NCBI GenBank assembly: GCA_950295325.1
Contig: OX485809.1
Span: 31,200,144 to 31,264,143 of the forward strand
Direction: 5' to 3'
Length of the DNA stretch: 64,000 bases
From: Polytrichum commune
Taxonomy: Eukaryota; Streptophyta; Polytrichopsida; Polytrichales; Polytrichaceae
Part shown: positions 1-12,399 of the stretch, piece by piece
How positions within the stretch are numbered: position 1 is the first letter of the stretch
Layout: each line of letters begins with the position of its first letter
Position numbers and translations under genes: made by a program
The notes under the pieces: model-generated
What the model was told of the DNA's origin: nothing
What the model saw: the letters and a program-made list of their open reading frames with translations, nothing else
Databases searched by the model: none

Positions 1-125
1 GAATTCAAGGATTCTTTTGGGCCATGGCCTAATGGATTCCTTGTAAATAAACCCTTGTCCTCAAGAAAGATAATTGAACTTACTCGTCCAGGAAAGGAGA
101 GGGGAAATTATCGCATACAAGCGTA

Positions 126-745
126 CCTCTCAATCATCCAACATAAAAGCCCTACAATAATATGCATCGTGGAGGTTACTAATTCTAGTTGACTTGACAC
201 TGGAAGTGGTCTTAAAGACCCCAAATAGTCTAGTCATAGTTGTATGAGATGAATTGACAACAAACCTATAGAAAATTGGCACCTCTTTTGGTATCTCTGA
301 CTGTATGGATGGAAGCCTCATAAAGTTATGCTTATTCAAACAACTTTTCAAACATACTTGCGTTCAAAATCAACAAATCACAAAGTTAACGTGTATGTTG
401 ATATTCTTGGGTAGAGGTTGATTGTTTGGATTAAAATGTCCGTCTTGGCCTTTAGGGGTTGAGGTAGATATGTCTTATTTTTATAAAAAAAAATAGTGGT
501 TGTTGCCTTGTACTACTCACATTTTTTAGGTCTAAGGTATGTGGGTGTTATGTGGTTATTTTCTTCTTGTCGGACACCTATATTTGATTGATGTGTGCTT
601 AGGTGACAATTAAAGAACAAACATCATATAGGTACATATTAAAAGAAAATGAAAATGAAAAAAATTACTACATTTGCAAATTTATCACCGCTCTACACTC
701 AACATTATACATAATTGGGAGGACCTATGTATTTAGGTTAGAAAT
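126..745 (+). repeat. Dispersed repeat family E, copy 1
   Basis: This stretch is colinear with 5005-5530. Both begin with CTCAATCA...CTACAATA. Both continue through a block reading AAAGACC...AGTCTAGTC and ...ACAAACCTATA. Both end with ATAATTGG...GACCTAT. The last third is also seen at 60740-61360, and an inverted piece lies at 26440-26570. No terminal repeats or target duplication were found, so the class is unknown. The small ORFs inside are not conserved between copies. Confidence 0.4.
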
Positions 746-2664
746 AAACATACTTACACTTCTGATAACCATAACTTATCTGCCAAGCAAAAACAAAACA
801 AAAAAACCATAACTTAAAAAGAAAGATCCAACTTTCAATAAGGTTATTGTTGATGTTTCATCATAGATTTGCCAATTTAACATAAATTTGAAGATGTGAC
901 TTTGATCAATAGCATGTGGAGAACAAGAGGAATGGTCCACTTCGCACATGCATACCTTTGTGTCACAATTGTATATGGAGAAGCCATGATCAAGCCCATT
1001 ACTTTTTTGGAGTTATTCTCAAATGGCTTTGAATTTCCAAGGCTATTGACAATGAGCCATAAGGAAGCCAGATACACAACTCCCAATTATGTTGACTATT
1101 AAAATAACATAATTTAAGCATGCAATCTGACATATTTTAATCACATTTCTTATTGGTGTCCATTCCCACTCAAATATAGGTTTTTGATTAAGATAAGTAA
1201 CCAAATTAGGCTTACTTACCTTTCCACCATTTAGAGTCACATGCAATACAACATGTCATGTGTTAGTAAAAATAAGATTTACTTCCAGTGCTAGAGTGTG
1301 TGTTGTGTGGGCACTAGGGCTTTGTGGTATCTATGTAAGCTCATCCATACCAAAGGCAATGTAGTAGTGAGACGTTTTATAGCATGGAATAAAATTCACA
1401 TGAGTATATTTTACAATTAATTAAAAATATATAGTGCACTAGAAATTTATTTTGAGAGTATATTAGTATTATTCCGAGAACATTCATCAAATATATGGAA
1501 TATCCATTACTTCATTACCCCCTCCCTTCTCCCATAAAAGACCCTTTAATCGTATGTGGTTCATATATCTACAAGGGACTTACTCCCCAAGGGGTGGCTA
1601 GAAGTACAAGTTACATAACTTGGTGGGAAAAGCCAAAAATATTGATGTCGTTGACCGTCTCACTTCCTCAATTAGTAAAACTTGTTACAAATAAATTTTT
1701 AACAGTTCCAACCACTTCAGGGTCTATATCTAAATACAAAAAATACATCCAAAAAAGTGTGCCTCGAGAATGACACAAACATAATAAAACAAAATATTAA
1801 AAAAACACTCGCAGCCAACTTTTGGTCTCATAAACATGGAAAGGTTCAAATAAAAAATGTTCACACATGCCGGGCACATGCGCTCTCCAAATTGTGTTCA
1901 CCAATGAACCTAGAATTTGTTTTTGTCTATTACTTAAGCACAAATTTGAATCTCGATATAACACCATTGTTACGTGTGCCTCATGAGTGTTCCCTCTTCA
2001 CTACACACCTTGCTAATCACTACAAGCACATGAGACCTGGTCAATTGGCCTTGCAATTGTGAAAATTATCATGCGTCACTGAAAATTCTAGAAATGTACC
2101 ACACTACAACAATGTAGTAGACTTGTACGAAAATCCACCGAGACAAAAAAAAAGTTGCTTAAGGTCTCATACGGAAGTAGGGAATGCACGACTCCAAGTA
2201 TAGGGGACAATAAAGAAGCATAACTAGATACGGCCGCATGTGTTAGTGGGTGGCCTTTTTCGGAGCCATTTCTTGTGAATTGGATCACATTGTTGCTAGT
2301 ACAAGGCCCAACCACCTTAGCTTGCTCATTCCTCGACCTTCTTCCATTTTGCCTTATCTACTATTCTTCAATGGTAGGGGTGGTGGTGGGGGGCAAGTAA
2401 GCCATATTTGCAACAACCGATGTGTTAGTCTCGTCCTTTGCTTGTAACCGTGCATGTGGGGTCCCCCAAAAGAAGACTTTAAACTATGTTATACAAGGTT
2501 GTTGATACGATAGCCGTACTTATATCTTCCTTATTTGTGACCACAACTTAACTCATGTCAAATGTCGAGGGGCCATTGAGTGGTGGACCAAACAAAACAC
2601 TTCAAATTTCGGTTAAATCATGGCGTCGTGTTAAGTTCACTTTGGGTTTCTTGGGAAACTCCAC
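746..2664. other. No gene recognised
   Basis: AT-rich unique-looking sequence. ORFs of 65 to 101 codons occur on both strands (for example 1757-2062 and 1495-1773), but they overlap one another, have no recognisable domain and show no splice context. A short G-run lies near 2381-2393. Confidence 0.5.
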
Positions 2665-3049
2665 CAAATATTGCACTTAGTGTCACATCGTACTCTTTGT
2701 CGTTATGGTGACTTTTCTTATGACACTTCTTGTGAATAAGTTTGCAAATATTCTCATGGATGATTGAATTTTGGATGAAATCCGTGCCAATTATCGAAAC
2801 AGAGTCTGGTATGTTTTGCATTTGACAATTATGAGATGAAATGCTGTCATGTATGATTGAAACTTGGATGAGAATCACTCAATAAATATGATACTTGGAA
2901 CATTATAAATATGTGATGCTCAAATTTGTTTATTACAACGAATGACAAATAAGGTTAGGTTTGCATTTACTCGTGGTGACACTACACGGGTGGATTACAA
3001 TTAGCACTGAGCAAGACAAGTAGAATTGGTGACACTAATTACACAATGT
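2665..3049. mobile_element. MITE-like element, family C
   Basis: Inverted ends are AAATATTGCACTTAGTGTCAC on the left and the reverse complement of GTGACACTAATTACACAATG on the right. The internal sequence, with GAATGACAAATAAGGTTAGG, GTGACACTACACGGG and TGAGCAAGACAAG, matches the copies at 47482, 51852, 58577 and 59327. Length is about 385 bp and it is non-coding. Family and target duplication are not resolved. Confidence 0.6.
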
Positions 3050-4066
3050 TTTTTTTTGTATCTTAATTGCGACTGTATAACTTGAAATGTCAATCTACTA
3101 ATATCAATCCAATATAAAAAAAATCCCCGATTCAATCCAACAACCAAAATTATATGTGGAGTTGGATGTGCTCGCTTGAGTAAGTTAGGGCCACATATCT
3201 TAATATCTTCTCAATCAACAAGTTACGGAATATTGCACATTCGAGCCCGTGGCCCAAGTCAAACATTCGTAAACGAAGAATATGCATGGAATCCCAAATG
3301 GAATGAGTGAGTTATCTCGGTCCTCAAGGTTTCATTGAAGGGGTCCAATCACAAGTAATATGACTCCTAAAAATCTTGTAAATGATATTTATTTCGTGCC
3401 GCCCCACTTCCACTTATAAGAGGTCCCACATTCTAGATCCTTATCTAAGTTCAAGCAAGTGTGATCTCTTCTACAATTCCACAAGAGCCTACACAAGAAT
3501 CAAGGGCCCGTTCACACATGCTTTGGCATGGTCTCCCCCAAATCTCAATGACACGGCTTGATATTCTAGTTTGATTGACTTGAACGTGGTACTAATCGTT
3601 ATTCGATTGACAAGTGTGCATTGCAATTGAGCATGATGTGAATTGGGGAAGTAAAATGGTGGCCCCTCACTACAATACCTAGTGGATCGATGTTTTCTAT
3701 TTCCCACCTCCAAAACGAGGCCGCACCTAAACTTAATAGCAAAAGAAGTTACAAGTCTTTGAAGTTTGGGATTTCCATTGCATTGAGAAACATGAGTACA
3801 ACTATGACACCGAAATTGGACCAAATCCCCAAAAGCGAGCTATGCTCGAAGGGGACCGAACCGAAAACCGACCAAATCTTATGGACCAGAGAACAAAAGC
3901 GAAGCAACCACGAAACCAAAAGGAGAACAAAAAACTAGGGGTAACAGAGAGCGTGACACCAAAAGCATGTGAACCAAAGAATCCTAATGCTACAACACCA
4001 AGGTTGAGAAATAAATCCAAATAGCAAGGGAAACCCTAGCACAATACCAAAGAGAGGTTGACTAGC
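3050..4066. other. No gene recognised
   Basis: Mixed sequence with ORFs on both strands over 3489-4024. The stretch 3790-4030 is purine-rich (many GAACCAAA and GAACAAAA words), which keeps several frames open by composition. No domain is recognisable. Confidence 0.5.
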
Positions 4067-4405
4067 AACCCAAATGACTATGCTTTTAATGTCCTTGGAT
4101 AGTACCTCATGAAGGCTCCATTGATTGTTGAATTGCTCAGGATATAAGCAATCTTCCCCAAATTTTTGAGTGGACACGTTTCTATGAATAATGCTATGTG
4201 CCTAAGCCAAGCTTCCACCTTTCTTTTGGGGGATGTTGCCAAACTAGCAAGCTTATGGATCTAAGACCACGTAACACATTGAACAACCTCATATTCAAGA
4301 TGGTGAATGTCATTAAGATTATTGAGATCTAACACATGTTTGTCTCCAAAGTGCTTCCAAAGACTTCTTCACAATGTTTTCAAGACCATTTTGTACATAT
4401 GACAA

Positions 4406-4451
<46 letters not shown>

Positions 4452-4533
4452 AAACTCAAGCCAAATGACTATGTTTCAATATCCTTGCATAGCACCTCAT
4501 GAAGGCCCCATACAATGTTAAAGTGCTCATCAA
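4067..4533 (+). repeat. Interrupted 75 bp direct repeat
   Basis: A block of about 75 bp at 4067-4141 (ATGACTATGCTTTTAATGTCC...CTCATGAAGG...) recurs at 4459-4533 with scattered substitutions, 392 bp downstream. The second copy directly follows the (TC)n microsatellite. It looks like a local duplication rather than a transposon. Confidence 0.6.
4408..4447. repeat. (TC)n microsatellite
   Basis: About 19 uninterrupted TC dinucleotides, immediately upstream of the second copy of the 75 bp direct repeat. Confidence 0.95.
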
Positions 4534-5004
4534 TTATGGATGGTGTAGCTTGTATTAATTTGACCATTTATGTCTACATGTTATTTTGAGATGAAATAAA
4601 GTATCATGTGAAATATGGTTATTACACGAATGAGATCATGCTCTAGGATTTAGAAACGTGACAACTTTTCTAGAACATAATCCACGTCTTTCTCCACCCT
4701 CGATCTTAACCTTAGGTCTTCATGATTGGAGTGCCTAGAAGGAGATGGCACCCAAAGGGTTATGTCATGTCCCCATCATGCCTCTTTACTCCGGGGGCGG
4801 GGGGTAGTTCATGAGAACTTGTAGCATTATAGAACGATTCATAACCCATGTTCATTTTTTTAGGGTTAAGTCCCTCGTCCTACCGGCCACATGCTTTTCT
4901 TACGTAATAAGAAGCATGCTATTCCTTTTGCATGTTGCATAAGGTTCTAATGACTTTAAAGTACCCAATAATGGAGAGAGGGACTTATCATGCATGTGCA
5001 TATC
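4534..5004. other. No gene recognised
   Basis: No usable ORF. A G-run lies near 4794-4804 (CTCCGGGGGCGGGGGG). Nothing else stands out. Confidence 0.5.
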
Positions 5005-5530
5005 CCTCAATCACCCACCACAAAAGGCCTACAATAGTAAGAAATAAGGAAGTTGTTATGGTTAATTTATTTGACACCAAAATCAATTTTAAAGACCTTG
5101 AATTAGTCTAGTCCAAGTCATTTGAGAAGAATAGGCCACAAACCTATAAGGGGTCATGATTCATGTTGGATGTATGAGACGTACACTTGTATGCTATAAG
5201 CCTATGTCTCCCCCAATAATACCCCCACTAATCCTCCACGAGGACCCTATTACATGCGGAGCTCATTCTTTACATTAGTTGGACTCATGTCGTGAGTTGT
5301 ATACACAAGTAAGTCATAATAAAGTAGACACTAGCCCTCATTCAGTTGCTTCTCTCATTAGGACATATGTATTTGAGTGGTACTTATGTGGTTTGGTGTG
5401 GCTTCGAGAATGGAAATTGTATAAAAAGGAAACGTGTTTCAAAGAGACTAGATTGTGTGCTCAAAATATAATAACCATTCTAGGGTCAACAATCAACATA
5501 ATTGGACAGACCTATATGACCATTTAATGA
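5005..5530 (+). repeat. Dispersed repeat family E, copy 2
   Basis: Same order of blocks as 126-745: CCCTCAATCA, then GACACCAAAATC...TTTAAAGACC, then ACAAACCTATA, then TGAGTGGTACTTATGTGG, and finally CATAATTGGACAGACCTAT. Divergence from copy 1 is high, so both copies are old. No coding sequence is conserved. Confidence 0.4.
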
Positions 5531-6344
5531 GCATAAGAACAGTTTGATAAGGAATACGATATTCATACGAGCTCCAAAATCTATGAGAAAATTGTCTAGA
5601 GCCTCGATTTCGATAAACTAACCATCTTGCACTATTGTAATCGTGTGTTCCATGTCTTAGGAGAAGTGGCCTAGTCGGAAAAAGGTAAACATTCAAGACC
5701 GATCTACCTTAAAATGTCCAACAATCGGAAAGCTTTGTATGCTTGGGGGTTCATAATAAGAGCAATCCTAACTTACAGTCACATGATTTGTCCCTCAAAC
5801 AATGTATATTCGTAAGCTCATGAAGAAGACATCACCATCAATTCTAATTACCTCCCGTAACTTTGCAATGGCCATAATAATAATAAAAATAATAATAAAG
5901 AAGCACACATTTGTTGCATGCAATAAGTTAGCAAGACGAATTGATCAGTCGGTTGGCATGTGAATGAATCGAGCTACGAATGTACAATTAATCATGACAT
6001 TACAACCTCACAACTACCCATCAATCTCGTCAACTAAATTACACCGATTTACCCCCCAAGTTTCCGTTCTCTTTGTTAAAGTGTCGTTCGATTGCTTTCA
6101 AAGATTGTACATGAACTCCTTCAAGCAATAAACTTGAGGGGTGTTTTAAGTTAAAACCCTAAATTCATCGTCGATGACAAGCTTGGAGGCTTTGTGACCA
6201 GATCCTTCGAGATCTCTCTTGAGATGAAATGTTGACATACTATCATGAGACGACCGTACTTTACACTAAGTAGAAATGCCTGTAATTGTCCTTTTAGAAA
6301 GCCACCGAGATTAGTTCCTATTATAGGACTCATTTGATTGGGTT
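5531..6344. other. No gene recognised
   Basis: AT-rich with a short (AAT)n-like patch near 5878-5899. No conserved ORF and no repeat end identified. Confidence 0.5.
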
Positions 6345-6935
6345 TGAGGAATAACCGGTTGAAGTTCAAGACTTCGGGAAACTAGAGTTATCCGTAAAGT
6401 GAGCTGAAGAGAGGGTTTTGGGCCTGGATTTGAGAAAATTGTGTGACAGGCCCTAAAAGTGGAGCAGGTGTTTGTAGCTATAAAAAAACACAGGCACAAA
6501 TCTTTTGAGGGACCGGAAATGGTGAAAAAAAAAATTTGCTCCTGTGTTGCGAGCGTGCCCCGGGAATTTAGCGTCGCTTTGTCAGAGGGTGCTAATTCTG
6601 TCGCCCTGTTTCGCTAATTCTGTTAGGGGTGCAGACAAGACTAAGTAAGTAGTGAAGCACGCCCAAAATCAGCAAGCACGCATGACGGCCTCAACCACGA
6701 ATAGGCGGATTCTCTCATCCAAAAACAAACAGACCAGCTCTGACCCTAAACCCTGGCCTTGTGTATTATGCCCCGGAATTCAAGAGCCTTACTTTGCGTT
6801 TCCATGGGTTTGTGTGAATAGTGCACTCAAAATCTGTCAAAACACCAGCTCACTTTACGGATAACTCTAATAACTGGTTGTTTTCAAGAGAAATCTAACC
6901 TAGGTATAGACTTCAAACTAATAAAGAAAAACCGA
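6345..6935 (+). repeat. Family F repeat split by an inserted element
   Basis: The left part (6345-6382) reads GGTTTGAGGAATAACCGGTT then GAAGTTCAAGACTTC. The right part (6870-6935) resumes with a diverged version of the next block and reaches AAAGAAAAACCGAAAGAT. These are consecutive segments of the consensus shared by 12684, 13430, 25065 and 59757. The element at 6383-6869 therefore landed inside an existing family F copy. Confidence 0.55.
6383..6869. mobile_element. MITE with 24 bp perfect inverted ends
   Basis: Left end 6383-6406 starts TAGAGTTATCCGTAAAGTG. Right end 6846-6869 is its exact reverse complement over 24 bp. Total length is 487 bp. The insertion interrupts a family F repeat, which confirms mobility. 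Flanks are ACT on the left and AATAACT on the right, so a target duplication is not clean. The interior has no transposase; the ORF at 6652-6864 has no recognisable domain. Confidence 0.75.
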
Positions 6936-6972
6936 AAGATCACAACATGCATAACATTACTCAACACCTATT

Positions 6973-7084
6973 ATTTGTTCAGCGGGCCCTTGGAATATAA
7001 CCGTTGGATGTTCGGGAAGGGGAGTCTCATGTTGATTTTTTCGAGCATCCGGCTGTTACATTCCGAGGGCCCATTGAACAAACA
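6973..7084. repeat. Imperfect palindrome, 42 nt arms
   Basis: Left arm 6973-7014 and right arm 7041-7084 pair around a loop of about 26 nt. Both arms share TTTGTTCA..GGGCCCT.GGAAT. Most differences between the arms are transitions, several of which would be G:U pairs in RNA. It could be a small hairpin transposon remnant or a foldback RNA. The overlapping ORFs on the two strands are a by-product of the palindrome. Confidence 0.6.
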
Positions 7085-7108
7085 ATGGATGATGAGTGTT
7101 GTTATATG

Positions 7109-7214
7109 TGATCGGTCGACCAATGGACATAATATCAAGGGTGGGTCGAACGGGCATTTCAATCATGTTGATCCCATTAAGGGTCAGCGTTTCTTCTCTG
7201 ATCGGTCGACCAAT
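7109..7214 (+). repeat. 16 bp direct repeat pair
   Basis: TGATCGGTCGACCAAT occurs exactly at 7109-7124 and 7199-7214, 90 bp apart. Its core GGTCGACC is itself palindromic. It lies just downstream of the 6973-7084 hairpin. Confidence 0.8.
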
Positions 7215-7428
7215 CGTGCCCATAAATATCCCCATACACTGCTTGATTGTATTGGTTATTGGTGGTTAGCATGAGCTTAGGGGATTCTAATGCATCTTAC
7301 GATATAATTCTTGGACACCGGATGAATAGGTTATGAATTTATCAAGGTGTTGTTGCCTATAGGTTTGACCGTACATAGTCCCTAGACTCACATTAGCTTT
7401 CATGTTTTTTCGTGTACATCTAATATGC

Positions 7429-7752
7429 ACTACACCAAATAGAATATTTAGTGTTCGATACACTAAATATGAACGCATATACTAAAGATCAATAACCCTA
7501 TAAAAGTAAGTAACATTAAATGGAAACTCAAACACTTAATATCAACTATGGTAATATGTGGAAGTTAAATATTTGAGTTTAGTGTTAGTAAGGATATGAA
7601 AAAAGTAACAATGATAAAAGGAGAATTCCAACAGATCATCTAGCATATCTTCTAACACTAATTGTCAAAAAAATTGAAAATTAGTAATGAGCAAGGTAGG
7701 GTGGTAACAACTTTAAATATAGTCAAACACTAATTATCCTTTCTAGTGTAGT
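7429..7752. mobile_element. MITE-like element, family C relative
   Basis: Ends are ACTACACCAAATAGAATATT on the left and the reverse complement of an end reading ...ACTAATTATCC...AGTGTAGT on the right. Both ends carry ATTTAGTGTT or AATTAGTGTT about 20 bp in. Length is 324 bp, AT-rich and non-coding. The ends resemble family C, but the interior is only loosely alike. Confidence 0.5.
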
Positions 7753-7869
7753 ACTTAATGCTTCTTCATGTTGAAAATATAAGGGTCTCTATTGGGTGAA
7801 AGTTTTTTTGGGGGTGTTTCTAACTTTTACATGTGTTTCTAATATGCCAATTAGTATGAAATTGAATGT

Positions 7870-7920
7870 CACTACAAGAAATATTATTTAGCGTTGCCAC
7901 CGGCTCTCTATCACTAGCAA
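7870..7920 (+). mobile_element. Terminus of a CACTA-type transposon
   Basis: The sequence starts CACTACAAGAAATATTATTT and continues AGCGTTGCCACCGG and CTATCACTAG. The CACTACAAGAAA start followed by an AGCG...CCGG block is the usual form of plant CACTA (En/Spm) ends. No matching opposite end was found in the window, so this is a truncated or partly lost copy. Confidence 0.45.
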
Positions 7921-10070
7921 GTAAAAAACAAATGTTATCAAAATCAACTACATTAATATATATATTTGATTTTTACATTTTTTATCTCATCATGGTAAAC
8001 ACATATCCTTGTCATGGGCATTACCCATAATTACCATTGTTGGCATGGTGTCATCTACGTTTTAATATCATTCACATATCTTATACTAGTAGCATATAGA
8101 TTTTTGAGGATTTTTTTGTTTTCGATACCACTGGGTCTACACACCATGCAAGAGCCCCTTTATGCCCAGGTATGATACCTCCTTTAATATCAACATGGTT
8201 TAGAATGGTTCTGACCCAAACAACGTCTTGGATATACAACGATTCTCTCACACCTTAAAAGCATCCACCGAATACCATTATATGGCCGATGACATTACGA
8301 TTTCGATACCCACATATAAGATTCTTCGATACTATTCTCATCGATGTTGCCATTCATCTTCACACCGGTCCAACATTGGCATTTACCAACCCATGCAAGA
8401 ATTGGTCCCAAAGTGTTTCTCCAACACGGATCCTTTCGTATCCAAAAAGCCGGCCTTAATTTGGTTAAAAATGGATGAACACACTATCAAACGGGTACAT
8501 ACACACACACACATACACACAAGTGCGGTGTAGTAATTTCCACCCCTTTCGATCGGGAAGTAAAGAGCGATTTTAAAAGCTCATGACAAATGATCATCAT
8601 GGCACTTGAGTGTGATGTGGGTGAAGTGAAATCGCCTTTTGATGGATTTACTACCCCCTCAAATGTGCGACGGTGTGAGGTTAACCCCTATTTAATAAAT
8701 TTCCCTTGACAATTGCCGAGTTTAAGTTACACTCCACACATGCTAAGTTTAAGTTAAAGTGGGGACTCCACATCGTCCCTTTTCCGGTGCAGATCTACAA
8801 AGGGAAGGGAGAGGAAGCGAGCGCCCTTCCCAATAATGGATTATGAGCCTGTGGCCAAAGATTTGGCTCACACGAAACCGCATTAAAAGGCCTCCTTGTA
8901 CCATCATGGCCAAGCGGAATTGACCCATTTACATCTTAATTAGGAGATCGGAGGTTGCGGTACCGTAAAAATAGGTTTCGGCTACTAGCCTTTAATGACC
9001 TTTAGGTATACGGGATTGTTGAATCAACCACGTGGATTGTTAAAACGGCCGTCACATGACTTGTCAAATTTTGGTTTTTGTCAATCGCACATATGAAGAG
9101 GAGCAAGATATCAACTGTTTCCTCTTTCTATACGTTTCAACGTACAACTAGAATTGTTTGAATTTCGACAAGTCGTGGGGAATGTACTAGATATCGTAAT
9201 ATGTTTGCATGACTGAATTTGTAGTACTAGTGGCTATGAAATGGGATTGATTTTAAAGTGCCAGAAGCCAAAATGCTTATGGAATTAGAAGTTTATCGAG
9301 GTGGAGTACAAAACTGTTACTTTTTTAGAGCAATAGAGCATTACATTGTTGAATTGTGTTGAGGAGTTACGTGGGTTTGATGAATGTAGCCCGGGGTGGA
9401 AACTCTTCTTTCAAAAACAACTCCTTATTTTCCCCTTCTAATGCATCCAAGAGTTAACAAATTGTTTGTTTTACATAATAACAACATGCTTAGAAAGAGG
9501 ACATTGAGAGGAATCTAATGACGCCATAAACGTTCAAATAAAAAAGTTTTGGATTTCCAATTTTTAATTTTAGAATTTATAATAAGCATTTTTTCCTATG
9601 CAAGGTTCATTACCCATATCCCCCATATTTATACTTTCTTTCTTAATTTATAAATTTTAACAAAAAAATAAGAATTGAAAAGGTTATGAGAAGGGGAGCT
9701 TGCAGGGGGACTTAGGGCACGCTTTAACGTCTAGGATTTGAGGGCCGCAAGGGGGCTTGGGCTTGCATTAGTGTTGTTGTTGGTGATGTGTGTGACTTGT
9801 GTGTGAGCAGGGGAAATGAGCAATTGCTTGAGTAATAGATTATGTCCTTAATGAGTCTAGATTACGTAGCAATAGAAAAAAACACCTTTTGCTTGAATCA
9901 ACTCATGAAGAAAACATGATTGCTTTTATGTTCTCATAATTCATTACCTCTAAACATGATGAAGTTGTTCCCAAGCCGTCTCTCCTGTAAAACTCTAGAG
10001 TTTACTTCACAAGTGTATCTTCTTATGTGCCTTCACAACTCATGTTTGTCAATCTTTTTCTCTTCGTTTA
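7921..10070. other. No gene recognised
   Basis: About 2.1 kb without a repeat end I can define. An ORF at 8228-8533 has no recognisable domain and ends in a CA-repeat patch (8502-8520). The stretch 9540-9700 is A/T-rich. Confidence 0.5.
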
Positions 10071-10207
10071 GGTTTAAGCACCTTGTAGATCCCAGTCAAG
10101 CCGACCTTCACAAAGAGACATTATATCATTTTATAGATGATTATGGTGTCTTTGGCACATCTATGGTTTTCAAATTGGCACAAAGGAGGTTGGAGGTGCT
10201 AGTCTAA
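10071..10207 (+). other. Weak candidate exon or coding remnant
   Basis: The last 45 codons of an ORF (9920-10207) read like ordinary protein, including LVDPSQADLHKET and FIDDYGVFGTSMVFKLAQRR. They follow a pyrimidine-rich stretch ending in TTTAG near 10070, which could be a 3' splice site. A stop at 10205-10207 closes the frame. No family is recognised and no partner exon was found. It may be chance. Confidence 0.15.
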
Positions 10208-12399
10208 TCTCATTAATATGCAATTGCATGTCTAGTCCATTTCATATATTACATTTAAATTAGACTCTAATTTTGGACTTGCAAATGAATATCGATTTGC
10301 ATTTGCACTCCTGGCCAACGTCGTAATAATCCATCAAATTGCAGTGCTTGATAATGTCCAAGTTTGAACTTTATGTGTGCTCTACCTAGCTAAATGATTG
10401 TATGTGTATATCAAACTCCCATAAAACTCGGGTAACGATTTCAAATGGATTGAGCAATTATGAGTGTAAAGTCGTTCCCATGATAAGCATAATAATTTCT
10501 CACTTATAAATTAATATAATTAACATGTGCAACTCTTTTATTCAAATCTCTTATTATAACTTATATTAATATTATTCAAATTTTCAGCTTCAATTCCTCT
10601 TCTTAAAACCAGTGACTCCTACTTTTTATACATGTGTTGCCACCCTGGGGAACGTATCAAGTTTATTCATGTGGGACATCATATTCAAGGCAACTCTTGG
10701 GCAATGGAGGTCCAATATTTATTGTAAGCTATGGGCACCGTTAAACTCCAACACAAAAGTTTTTTTTATGTCATGGCCTTATGTCAAAGCGACCGGGTTT
10801 CCTTCTAGTGGTTGGGTCACGAAGTTGGGGCGAGCAAGTGTTAATGGCTTCCCACCTCCTTGGAAAGGACATACCGGCTTTCCTCGCACCATCACTAAAA
10901 CCAATTTGGTCTAGTTGTTGTTGGGGTTGGTGTGAGATTCTAGCATTAAATCTATCACCTATCTATCGTCATTGACTCAACAAAATATCCCGCCGGCTCA
11001 CGATTGGTTGGTGCCGGTTGCATGGTGTGGGCTCCATCACGTGAACCAAATGCAATGGTTGAATAATGTTGTGAGTGTTGTGGCTTCCATGCAATGATGC
11101 CTAATATTAACATGATGATGAAGTTGGTAGAAAGACTTGAGGTTGCATGACGTGATATGTTAAAGTGGGGAAGCAAACCTCTTTGTGATGGAATTTTGAA
11201 GGGGTGCGTTTCAACACAAAGTGTGTCTCATTCTCAAGTATGTTGTAAGAAAAGAAAAATGGCACAATTTGTTAACTCTAGGGAGTGGGATAGTTGGCCA
11301 CTGACCAATTTCAATGGCGAGTCTATGATATGAGGCGTGGTAGGTCACAATGGTTTTGCGTTGGGACAGTGAGACATGTTGCTTCAAGTGTGTTGTGTAA
11401 TCATAGTTGAGAAAGTCTTTGAGGAGAAGGTGGTGTTATTTGTTTCATGTGAGCTGGAAGATACTTCATTCATGGGCCAAAAAGACTTGCTTGAGAGCAT
11501 GGCTATGATCAAGGTGAAGCGTCCCTCATGTAAAGATGTTCGACCAAAATAAGTACCTAATCAAGTAAAGTCCACTCACCTTGCTTATGCATCATCACTC
11601 CATTGTCATTCTCCGACCATCATGTACCATATACGTAACATTTATGGAGTCCTTATCAAAGGAAAACATGAATACCTTGCATACCATATTCAATGATAGA
11701 ATACGACGTGGCTTCCATAGGATCGTCATGGAACAATCGAGACATAAAGCCCTAAAATATTTTTACACTCGTGGAGCGTGTTGTACGATTTGAATAATAA
11801 TGTTATGCGAACAATGATAGTGTCAACGAATCGTGATACTTCATTGTTTCTCAAAGCTTTGAAATATGTCCGATTATTTCCAACACCATCGATTCTCACA
11901 TAACAATGCTCAAGGTTGGAAAGTAAGAACTTTGCGAGAAAGTCGCATCCATGACGTGGATGCGATGATGACAATTGTTGAAGACCTAAAATGAATTGGC
12001 TTTTGTTATACTTCAAGAACACTTTGATTCGACTCAAATTTTCTAGGTCTGATGAGCACATTCGATTCACGATTAGTCAAGAGCCGAGAGTAAATTGTTA
12101 CTATTTACGGATATAATGTCAAGGTACCAATAAATACATGTGTAAGTGTTTGGACATAAATCTATGACAAAACATACTTTCATAATGAGTTGTCCTCTTT
12201 CATGACATATGTGTTTTTAAAAGTAAAAGTGGTCCTTGCCATGGGCTCTATATCTTATATAAAATTTGTCATGTGCATTTAGTGACACGTTGTGATGATT
12301 TATGATGATTTTCTAACCTTGTTGAATTGTGTTTTAAGTACACTCACTCGACAATCCACTATCTGCGACTTTCTTGAATTTTTTTAAATATGAGCTCAT
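10208..12399. other. No gene recognised
   Basis: Contains ORFs of 60 to 114 codons on both strands (10612-10914, 11726-12070) with no recognisable motif and overlapping alternatives. Splice-like signals do not link them. Possibly decayed transposon sequence, but no ends were found. Confidence 0.45.
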
